Below are positions 24,801 through 36,657 of a stretch of 64,000 nucleotides of DNA, piece by piece. A program made the translations under genes and the position numbers. The first letter of the stretch is position 1, and every line of letters begins with the position of its first letter. Under the pieces are notes generated by a model. That model saw only the letters and a list, made by a program, of their open reading frames with translations. It was not told where the DNA came from and ran no database searches. This DNA comes from Datnioides undecimradiatus (Eukaryota; Chordata; Actinopteri; Lobotiformes; Datnioididae), in NCBI GenBank assembly GCA_008933995.1, contig WARS01000069.1, positions 868,001-932,000 of the forward strand, written 5' to 3'.

Positions 24801-27800
24801 CCTCAGTTGTCTGATATGAATCAAAACCTTCAAATAAAGTTAATGCTTAACTCCAAAAGGCTGATTTCAGTGTGACTAACTCGTCTCCGTACATCCAAGG
24901 CTAATAATAGCCAGACAGCAGTCTCAGTCCAGACCCATCTGGACCTGGACCTATTAATATGTGAATCAGAGAAAAGTCCTTTCGCATGGCGAGCTCTAAA
25001 AACAGAGAAGCAGACATTAAATACGGCTTTGAATCAAGAACGGACTTTTTTTGATCATTACCACCAATATTTAATGTCCTGGGCGCAGAAGCAACGCAGG
25101 AAGTCATGTGACGTAGCAGGTTTGAGTTGAGACTGCTCTTCGTGTCATGAGTTCTGCACCAATGTTACAAAACACACTCAACCTGACATTCAAGATCTCC
25201 TCAGAAACCTAAACAAGTAGTGTTTCGTGCCTAATCGTGACCAAACTGCAACTGCTTTGCGTTAAACCGTGTGTTTGTCTGCTCCGTCGGCCCCTCAAAC
25301 AGTCAGATACGACATTCTGGGATTCGCTGCCCATCGACCTATCGTTGAAAATGTGTTGTCCTTCCATTACTCCAATGCTTTTAGCAGCTGATGCACAGAG
25401 TCAGACCCCTGTTAGTGCCACACCTTTTCACCTTCTAATGCAACATTACTGTGATGGTTGACAAGCCAAAGCCGCCGCAGTAGCATCATGCATAAATACC
25501 AGGAGTCTGCTAATGGACATCACGAAACGAAAGTCGGTCTCATCACATCGAATAATGTTTTTTAATGTTCAAACACAAACTTTGGTTTTATTAAGTCGAG
25601 TCCTGCCGGCCGTTGAACCAACAGGTTGGGCTGAGGGGTTGTTTTTATCCTCTATTCTCCCATTTTCATTTTATCCAACTGTTTTCTGATTCATTTCTAA
25701 TTTACCATTCTCCAAAAATCCAGCGATGACCTTGTTTCTGTAGTCTCTGACCTACTTTTGCTCTTGATTATCGATATCTTCGGTTTTTTAGCTGCGCACG
25801 TGACAAACATCCCCAAAGAATAGGACTAACTGTGTGTGGGCGCTGTTGAATAGTTTGACCCCCCCCGCGACATCAATCCGGTAATTTCCTCATGTTTTAA
25901 TCTTGACATTTCAGCAGAGAGAGGCTCTGGGTGTTAGCAGCATTGTTTGATCTCCATCCATCCCTGTCAACTCTCCAAAGTGCCCAACATGCCGCTGCAT
26001 TATTAATTTCCAAACAGCTGTTAGCTCCTCTGAAGTGTCCCGTGCATCCTGCTCCAGGCTTGTGAGACAATGACTTCGCGGCTCCAACGACTGCTTCGTG
26101 AGAGTAAAGATCATATTTGCGATTCGAGCTGCACTTGACCCTGACGGGAATCGTTTTAAGATAAGACTTTAAGCTCATCCTTTGGAAGAACTTTTGACAT
26201 TTTACAGGATCTCCTCTTAAAATGTCAGAGCAGTTTCCTTTTTTAGAATCACTTCTGTGAAGCGGATGTAAACACAAAGAAATTGACTCATCCGCACGCA
26301 TTTCTCGATTGCATACACCCAACGGACTGCTCGCTAAGTACTATGGCTACGCTTTTCCGGGCTCGTGATGCAGTTAACAGCAGTAACGCTGGCAGATTTA
26401 CCTTTTTATATTCAGGCGCCTTTGTAAAACAACGGTTCTGTCACAGTTCAGACCAGCAGAGTAAAACGTCGATTTATCAGCAGATTCTGACCAATGCAGC
26501 TAGCAGGCTAATTAAAATGAACATAATTAGCGCAATCTGGTTGGAAATGCTGTCGCCTGGTTGGCTTCTGAATGATCCCGTCTTTATTCTCAGCTCATGT
26601 TTTCACTTTAAACATGACAAGTGTGCAGCTCATGTTGGAGCCAAGAAACGCAACAGAAAATGCATCCCGACACTTTCTGATGCACCAAAACGCAACTTAA
26701 GTGTTCAGTGTTCAGTGTTTAATATTATATTTAAACTTGGCAGCAGACAGAGACAGTTTGTCTTTGCCTAAGTCAACTAGAATTAATCCTTATTTATTCC
26801 TATTAGACAATTTGTTTGAAGTTCCTTTATAGCAGGACACCTCGACCTTTGACCAACAAAATGAAATTCTTGCATCCGGCTGAGTGTTTGTGCTAAATTT
26901 GAAGGGATTACCTCAATGAGTTCTTGAAATGTCACACCCACAAGGCCAAAAACAGGCTTTGTGAGGTCACAGTAACCTTGACCTATGACCTCCAAAGTCT
27001 AATCAGTTCATCCTCAAGTCCAACTGGACGACTGCTCCCGATTTTAGGAAAGTCCCTCGAGACGTTCCTGAGATATGTTGTTGACAGTAAAGGGACGGAC
27101 AGACGGACAGCCTGAAAACATAAAGCCTCGGGTCATGGCTCTCGTCAGAACACGCTCACTTATAATATAACACTTTCCGAATGATGTCTGGTTGCTCGCC
27201 AAAGCGGCTGTCGGCCTAACTCAGCCCAGACATAAACATTTGGTCGGCGTTTCCCCAACGCCTGGTTATCTGCTGTTCCCACACCAACACCCCCGCGCAG
27301 CACAGGTGTGGCGGGACGTGTGGAGGCACCTGTGTACAGGAAGTAGATCGGAGCGAGGAGACAGATTAAGCCTCTGTTCAAACACAGGGAGGGATGACTG
27401 TGGTTCGCTAAACAGTCGCAGCTCGCCATTTCCTCCCCCATTAAAGGCGAAAGTCTCTGCTCGCCTCTCTCGTTCTGTCTCCCGCTATTTTTAGCCGCCC
27501 CTGAGATGAGAGACGACCCACCACTGCGGCGGTGGCAGGCGTGAGTGGGCGATGGTATAGCCAGTGAGAGAGAAACATTGATAGAAAGACAAAGAGCGTA
27601 CAAAAGCAGAGCGACAGAAAGAGACAGGAAATGATGGCGGCGGCGGTGGCGGCGGCGAGGTGAGGAAGGGGAGGCAAAGAGTTGAAGCTAAACGAAAGCT
27701 TGAGGCACCGCTCGGAGCTCTGTGTGAGGGCGATCAGAGCCCAAAGGTGATGTCGATCCTGCCGTCTGGCGTGAGAGGCAGCGTGGCGAAGGGTACGGAA

Positions 27801-30800
27801 AGGTTTGAGTTGCGGAGGAGTGTGGACGCTGAGTGACGGCGAGAGACACCGAAAGAGACTGCGGAGTCACACGGCGAGCAACACGGTTGTCTGGTCGCTC
27901 AATGCTGCAACTGTAGGCGGCGAGCGAAGCTGCAGCTCAGACGTCTGCACGGCAACCATCACCCCTCATTCATAAACTTAAATCATTGGCTTGTTAATTG
28001 GTTAATAACCAAAGACAAACACACGATGCCTTACAATACCCTCACCCCAGCTAATGGACGGCTGAAACCTCCCCCCGAGCATTGTGGGATTGTTGTTGCC
28101 GCCGTCGTCTCTCAAATGAAAGCTGTAAAAGGAGTAACAGACGTTTCTAATTGGGCCTCATTGTTTCTCTGCTCGGCAGCCCGAGGCGTCGAGGCTGGTT
28201 TGAATAAAACTTCGAATAAGACAGTTCTGCCTGCGTGACTCACGGATATGAGACGGATATTCAATATTTGCTTTGTATGTTTACAACAAGATACAAAAAG
28301 AAAGCCTTTTAATTTCTGTTTTAGTCGACTTCAGGAACCCTAAGACTTCCAGCGACGATGAAACGTGTCACTGGGGCAAAGGTTTGTTATAAAAAAAGGT
28401 AATTCAACATCAGGCTGCTCCATGTTCAGCCGTTTTCACCGAACTTTGCAGGAAATGTGCAGAGAAATTAAAATAATCGCAAACTTCGGATGCATTTTGT
28501 CCCCCACAGCGAACCGGGGCCTGAGTTGGTGGACGGGTGGGAGATTTCAAGAAGGTCACAAATCTATGAGATAAAACCTGGCACAGTGATGTGTCACGCC
28601 ACAGAAAATGCCAGGAGCTGCCGCGGCGGTTACCTGCTCGTGGTGCTCGATGCCCATGCTGATGGTGTTGATCAGGATGGCGATCATGATGCCTCGGTTG
28701 AAGTATTTGCTCTCCACGATCCCCCACAGCTTCATCCTCGTGTCGTGCCACAGCTCCCTGCACCTCTTCTTGGGGCTGCAGCGCCCGGGTCTACCTGCCC
28801 CCTCCGGGCCTTTCTTGCCCTTCTCCTTGCTCCCGGAGCGTCCCCCCTCCCTGTCCGCCTCCTCCACCGCTCCTTCCTCCGCTTCGTCATTTGCGCTGCG
28901 GTCTGGTCCCACCCCGTCGCCCAGCGTCAGGGCTGCGGCACACTGGGGGCAGCTGTCGGTGGCAGTGAGGGCCATGGGTGAGGTGTGGTCAGGCTTGTTG
29001 TGGTGGGGGCAGGGTGCACCTGAAGAGGACGGTGTCACAGGATCAGCGTGTAAACCGTGAAATCAAACACTCTTGCTTCAACGATACATACCCTGCCTCC
29101 GCACTGCTCTCCTCTCATGCCCCCCTCTTCCATTGGCCTTCCTCTCCCTCCCTTCTCTTCCTCCGCCTCCTCCTCTCCCTCTCCCGACGCCACGGAAACC
29201 GCGAGGTTTCCCCCGCAGGGTGTTAAAAAGGGCGACCGCTTGCCTCCGCGCCTTGCGAAGGACGTGGCAGACCAGCTGGAACAGCTCCTCGTAGCAGTCC
29301 CCGGGTTCACTGGCCAGGGTGGAGGAGGACATACACTGCGCCCGCTGCTCCTGCATCAGCTGGTGCTCCCTCTGCTTGGTCTCCGAGAACTGGGTGGCGA
29401 TGACCACGAGGCACAGGTTGATCATGAAGAAGGAACCCACCTGGGAGGATGAGAGACAACGCATGAGAACACAAGCTTCCCTCAGCAAACACAAACTCAC
29501 ACAGCGAAGAAACGCTCCCGCGGCACAGAAGCACGGTCCTGAAGCAGTCCGACAGCGACGAGCGGTCAGTCTCTGCCAGATAATCGCGCCCAATAAAGAG
29601 CTCGCAGCAACATGGCTGCAGGCCAGCGGAGTACGGAGCTGTTGCTACCTCTACTCTGTTAGCCCACTTGGCTGGACAAGTCCAAACATAACACATTGTG
29701 CAATATGGCTGCAAACAAAGCTGCTGCCTCTCGGAGAATAAACAGCATCTCTGCACCGCGGCTATCAGAGATTAGAAACAGTTCTCCTCCCGGCTCCTCG
29801 ATGCTCTTATCATTAAATCACAAACAGTTCACTCCTGGCTTCGTGAAGATTAGATTGAATCTCATTCACGTGATTCAGAGAGATGCCCCACAGTTTTATC
29901 CTTTATCTCTGATATTTAAAAGACTGTAATCCGGTTTGATACCAGAGCTGCAGAGGTGTGAAGCAGAGGAGGCCTTTCTGGGACCTGGTCCTGCTTCAGT
30001 TTCATTCATTTCGTGCGGATGTTAGGTGACTCACAGGTGGAGTACCTCCACAGATTCTGCTGAATCATCAGAACGAGGAGATGAGCTGTGTCTGAAAGTG
30101 TCTGGTTCTTTGATAAAAGAAGGATAAAACCGGCGCGTGCGCAGCAAAGTGTGAGCGCCAACATGCAAAGTATCCAGGGACAGACGTTAGAAATTCAGCG
30201 ATCTGCAGCTTAAATCAATTCACTTTTCAACTCTGATCATGGACAAATATTTATTTTTTTATCACAAACTACAAATATTAAGTGTTTGGAACACGCCGCA
30301 GCTCTGATTTGCACCTCTGACTGCCTGATTCCCCACAGCGACTGAAGCCAAGCCTCATGGGTAATAATGTTTTAAGAGTCGTTTGCCAGAATTACAAAAC
30401 GAGACATGGTTTCACAGAACAGGAGCCAGGATAATCAAATAATTATGATGGTAAGAACTTAAAGGACACGGAGAGCAGCAGACAATCTCATTTCTGTGTT
30501 TAAAAACACTGAGAACTGACACAAAAACGGGCGGTTTATATTAAATATTAAGGAAAAATCCAATACTTTGCAGCGTGAAGAGCCAAACTTTAAATATTGT
30601 ATTTCTTCGGTAGAAGCGGCGCCGCACGTTTGATGTTTTGGGCTCAGCCGCGTTACAGGTGAGACGATCCCAGGCGAGGCGAGAAGAAAAGGGGGCAAGG
30701 TCACCTGGAGACGCAGAGCTGATGTGGAGAAGGGAGGAGGGGGGGAGGAAGGAGACGGCAGAGGGAGGCGGGGGTGAGGTCCAACCCTCTCTGTGCTGTG

Positions 30801-31072
30801 ATCAATAGTGATTGTGAAGCCTGATAACCCCCCTCCTGCTCTCCATGTGAACCACTGCGACAAAGAGCATGGATAAAAAAGAGTGTGTGTGTGTGTGTGT
30901 GCGTGCGTGTGTGTGTGTGCATGTGTGTGTGTGTGTGAGATTTGTGGTCAGACCGGCTGGGCCTCTTTTTTTCTGTGGAGGCAGCGAGGTCCCAGCACCC
31001 GATCAGCACCCTCACCGAACGCATCAAATATTTATACTCACACTCTGCTGGAGCCGCTGAAATACAATTAGA

Positions 31073-31109
<37 letters not shown>

Positions 31110-31180
31110 CTTTAGTGTCTGCAGCACAGTGACATAATGACTGTGTGTGTGAGGCAGTGTGGCTGACAGTGAATAGATGC

Positions 31181-31217
<37 letters not shown>

Positions 31218-34200
31218 TTCCTCCCTAATTCCTGAATATTAAAGCGTCTCTAATCAATATGTCTAATAAGGAGTCAAGTCATGTGACTGGCGCTGCACAC
31301 GGCGACAAACCCCGAGGGCGATGCAGCAGCTGTGCAGCCCTGCGGAGCCTTTGAGCCTCGTTACTTTGCTTTTACAGCCCAGTTTGGCTCAAGTGTAAAA
31401 GTGTAAAAGACGCACGGCAGACGGCTCAATCAGCACGAAGCGCCGCACACACCAGACTTCAGCTGTTTGCACAGGGACTACAGTTTGCAGCACGAGCCGG
31501 AGGTGAAGAACGACAGCATCCAGGTGGTCACTCCGCCGTTTTGCTCAAAATGAGGATTTAAAGTCGTTCGTGTCGGACTTGTTTCGTACTCAGGACTGAA
31601 ACCTGGGCAACACCGAGGTGGTTTCTGTCAACTCGTCACACTGCGGGTGGATAATCAGTCCAGATCAGCATCAAATCAGACCCAGAAGCTGCCTGATATG
31701 TGGGGCAAACGTTAGCTCCAGCAGACAAACACCTACCACTGCAGTAGAGATCAGACTCAGGTCAAAACAAGAGTCACTCTTTGATTTCCTGTCATCAGAT
31801 GCACAGACACACGACTCTCTGCTGGTTTTCTGCACATGAACCAACATCACTAAGAGTTCAGTGTGTCCGCGCCTCATTCTGAAGCCGCTTTCTTCCCTAA
31901 AAAGCAAATGAAATGAAATATAATAAGATAAAATGCTGCTCTGAGCGTCTTTGCACGGACAGGGAGAATACTTTAGAGGCTGGGGAGCAAGTGAAATTAT
32001 GTGTTTTTGTTGTCAAATACGTTGGAGTAAAACATTTGCGGTTGTAACCAGCAGCGCGGCGAACACAACGCGCGGCTGCGGCGGAGTGCAGTTCATTATT
32101 CAGGACACCGCCGGGGCGAAACAGCGGGCGAGCCTGCACCTCAGCTCCACTCTGCAATCCATGCAAACACACTGGTGTTAGATCCAACCCTGCAGACACA
32201 TTTCAGAGTAAAAGACTCTGCTGAGATGAATATTTTGTTTTAACGTGGGTTAAAGATCCGTGAAGTGCAGGTGCATAGGTCTGCGAGTGTCTGATTGGCT
32301 GGTGAAGAGCAGCGTGTGTCGAGACGGCTACGCTACAGGTTTAAGCCTCTGTGCAGCAGTGTCAGGATGCTAAGTGTAGTTAGCATCTTTGTTTTGCTTA
32401 TCGTTAGCTTGTCGTTATCGTTAGCTTGTCGTTTGCTTATCGTTAGCTTGTCAGGCCATGTTTGCCTGGGAACCGGCTCATTGGCTGTAGTGGCGTTTCT
32501 AACTCAGGCGGCGGTTAGCTTTCCAAGTCGTGACGTAGCAACTCCAGCTCGCCTGGTGCATGCGTGCATCTGGGATTCAATGAGGAATCACATCTCAGGT
32601 GACGAACAGTCAGAGGAATGTTGATGCACAGCAGCCATCACGTCGATAATAGGTTGTTTCCCGGTGCAGTTGAGCTTCAGTGAAGCCTCGTTCGTGGCGT
32701 GCAAAGGTGACAAATGCAATTAAAGTTCAATTTTGGTTTTAATCATTTATGCTCCTGCATGATTCAAAGTGAATTTATGGGATTATGAAGTCGTCAAACA
32801 TGCACCGCGTTACACGCTGCAGGGATGTCTTCTCCGCGCGCAGCTGCAGAGGAACAGGTTTGCCTCCATCTACTACACCCCCAAACCCAGCAACAGGTGG
32901 GGACACGACACCAGATCTGTATTCATATCCATGCATGTGCAGAGTAAGTGGGTTTGCAGAGGGGGGCTTACACAGCGTCAAATCAGAAAGCTTATCGTGT
33001 AACAAAACAGGTTGAAGCTGGCATATCTGGATGTTAAACCCTGATTCCACAGGGCCGAGCTGTTTTCCACGGAAAGCCTTTAATTCCACCGAGTCCTCTG
33101 GTCTAAACTGCTCCACACGGCGGTAATCAGCGCCGCAGCGTCTCGGCAAACTCTCTCCATCTTTGTCTCGCTCCTCTCATCTGTCTCTCCATCTGTCACA
33201 CTCGCTGCCTCATCACTGTTTTCATCTGGCTCCTGTCTTGGCGCTGGCTCGCAACACTCACTCCTCACACCTCTCCCTCTCTCGATTCAATTCAATTTAA
33301 CACCCTTAATCTGCATGAATGTTACGTGAGTGAAATTGTCAAAGCGGCTAAATACAACCCGGACCCACTTCGCTGTCTCTCTGCTCCATCTCTCCACGCT
33401 AAGTGTCGCGCGGCATTAAAGGAAACACGATTAAAAAGTCTCTGTGCGAGCACAACTTTCAACGCGTGCACAGCGACGCTCAAATCGCTCTCCCCACGCC
33501 GAGTCTGTTTGTGAGACGAGCCTTGAAACATGCTGCAACAAAGGCCGGCGACAGCCCCGGCTGTCAGACGACGTCTCCGCGGGGAGAAAAGACGGATACG
33601 CGACGACGGCAGGGATTCAGATCCTGCTGCGATGCCACAACACGACAACAGTTTAACGCATAATGAATTAGAACATCTTGAGATGCATGAAACAGTGGAG
33701 ATTTGCTTCCTCGTTGAGAAAACATTTGGGGATTTACGCTTAAATACACCCTCAGACACCAGGAAACACATTTGTTTGCGTTTGCAGCAACTGTAAATTC
33801 TGCAGGATTGTTTAATTGTTCAAATGTTGAAAGCCTGTGTGCATATCACAGAGGACGTCTGCACATGTGCAACACCAACAGAGCAACAGGCCGGCTGATG
33901 GATGCAAGCTACTTAACAATTAATGCTAACACATGAACATCTTGCAGAGCCAAATGTGCATGTTAACGTTAAATGCTATATATTAGCATTTGATTTATTC
34001 ATTTGTGCAGTTAAAGTCATGGTGCAGGTGCATTCAGATCGTGTCCAGCTCCACCTTTGCTGGTTAAATGATGCATAATCTGATGCAAAGTAAGGTGCAC
34101 GGTGCAACAGTGGGTTATATCGGATTATAGTTTAATCATAGTTGTGTTTTGGGTGCAATCTGAGTGCAACCAATCAGAACGTCGTCTCCCGCTCCCTTTA

Positions 34201-36518
34201 AAGGCCAGGTGTGCCTGCACCTGGTAAATTGCTGATTAAATGTCACTGAGGGACAAAATCCACCTGACTGCACCAAAGCAAATGCACAGAAACAGACCCT
34301 TTGTGTCTTAGCATGGCGACAAGCTAACATGCTAAGTGAATGCTGGACTTTCCCATGTTTGTTCAAGATAAAGGGCGAGTCCATGCTAATTCCTGTTAGC
34401 ATTCAATGTTATGATTGCTGCACATCACAGCAGCAGACAGTGCGCACCAAAACACAACAGCTTATGAAACTCAAGCGATCACAGGTAATATGGAAGTGAT
34501 AAAAAGAATATTGTGCATGAGAGAATTCAATGCACTAAAGCACCAAAGCACATTTACTGAGAAGTTACATTGCAAATGCTAACGATCTTAAAATTCAGTA
34601 CTACAGCGACTGTAGTAATGCTGAAAGGTGTGTCTGCAAATGATAAAGAATCGGCTGCTCCGACCATGTGCGCCCCGGAGGACACGCTGAGGGACTCGCT
34701 TTAATTAGTAACATTTCATTTAGGATCAAAGACGGAGACCGACATGTGGTCGCTCCCTCCTTCCCATCATCCAATCCCCTCTCCGATTTCATGCCGACAC
34801 TGGAGTCCATCACCACCACCTCCCGGTTTCTCCTCGTTATCGATCCGTCCGCGCCGGTCCCGGCACCTCCTCCACCTCTTCCCTCCTCATCATCCACGCT
34901 CCAAAGCTCACGCAACATCTCCCTCCTCGCTTTCCCTCTGGTTTCCATCCATTTTCTCTTCCATTTCATCATCCCCTCTTCCATCTCTCGCTCTCTCCAA
35001 CAGCCCTCCACCCTCACTCCCGTCCTCAGTAACTTCCTTACTTCCTTTCCTCCTCCCTCCAACCCTCCTTAGCAGCGCTCTCACATCAAAAGCTCAACCA
35101 CTCTATCACACACTGCCTTTGTTTTCTCATAAAACTGGTGACTTCCTTTAAAACTAAACATCTCCTGCTGCTTTAATGGCTTCGTTTGGTTGTTTTGTTC
35201 ACTGTGAGGTCTTGAAATTGCACGGTGAGCACCTGAACGCATCGCTTTTCTTTGTTTTATTCATTCAAGCCCACCTGTTCTTCGAGGTAGCGAAGCAGCA
35301 GCCCATAACGTCACCATCATAGCCTAGAAATGCGTCATGTCCATGTATTGCAATGGTATCACTTCCTTAGCAGTTTAATGCTACAGCGCTCTTGTATTGC
35401 TGCTGCTACCCAACGCTGGATATAAGGTGCATGATCTCTGGCGTGAAAGCAGGAGACACAGGTGAGTTAAAGACGGGTTTAGCTGAGGTAAGAGCGTTGT
35501 TGTGTGTGAAGGCGTCTGACAGCGCAGCTTGATACCTGCTGCAGGGCCTCGTGATAGGTCAAAACATCACCTAACATGGCTTCCACATGTGGTTTCCAGT
35601 GTTTCAGGTGCCTCTCCTCAGCTGTTTGGTGAAACCTCAGAAACCATCTGCGTCACCAAACCGAGGTCTGCTGCACGCTTCCATACGATCCCGGCTGGAC
35701 TTCCTGGCCTCAGCACGTCTTCTGCATTTGGTCCAGATCGCTGCTGCGAGCAACGCAGTGACTCATCACACACTTCCTGTCTGCTTTAAATTGCCCTGCA
35801 TCTTCAGACGCCTCGTGCTCATCTCGACCAGCTCCTTCCTGAACACCAGCAGAAGGTCACTCAGGTGTGCCGACAGGTCTTTTCCTCACCTTGTTTGTTA
35901 ATTTTTGTGTTTTTAACCCTGTCCCTGCTTATTTTCCTCCTTTCTGCTTCTATTTTAACACCTTTTACACATTTTAGGTTCTCGCCTCTCAACTTTCAGG
36001 TTCTGTACCTTCTCCTTTCAGAACTAACACGAAATCCACTCTCTGCAGCTTTTACTGTCTGAAATGCACGGGCCTGTTTGCAAGTGTGTGTTTCGGCGTG
36101 ACTGAGAATAATGAGTAGAGTGACAGATACATGAATGATGCTCAGGAGGGGAGGGGATGAGAGGAGCAAGGAGGAGGTGGTGGAGATGAAAGGGAAGGAG
36201 GGGAAGGGAAGGAAGGAAGGAGGGAGGGAGGGATGGGAGGGAGTGTTAGCAAAGACAAGTATTGACGGATGGCAGGGAAAGGTGAGGAAGGTGGAGTGGA
36301 GAGATTGACAGATTTAAGGAGAAAGGCAGATGCAGGGAGTGATGGAGGGAGGAATGAGGGAGCAAAGGAGGAGAGGAATGAAGGAGAGAGGAGAGAGGAG
36401 GCAGAGCCTGTGCCTGAATCTGAAGGCAGGCAATTAAAAGTCTAATAAAAAGACAAGACAGCCGCCGGGTTGGGAAGTAACCGGGACTGGCAGTCACACT
36501 GCATTATGATAACACTTT

Positions 36519-36557
<39 letters not shown>

Positions 36558-36619
36558 CTCGCTCGCGCACACACTGACAGGCTAAAAAAGAAATATACTG
36601 AGGGAAACACGCATCAACG

Positions 36620-36657
<38 letters not shown>

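Noticed and set aside
34668-35151. Overlapping 130-150-codon frames on both strands
   Set aside because: Produced by the pyrimidine-rich block; the proteins are Ser/Pro/Leu low complexity.
35587-35901. Plus-strand frame with [20 protein letters not shown], slightly LINE-like
   Set aside because: Resembles the SRLDYCN...LQNAAAR motif of LINE reverse transcriptases only loosely. Too weak to call without a translated search.
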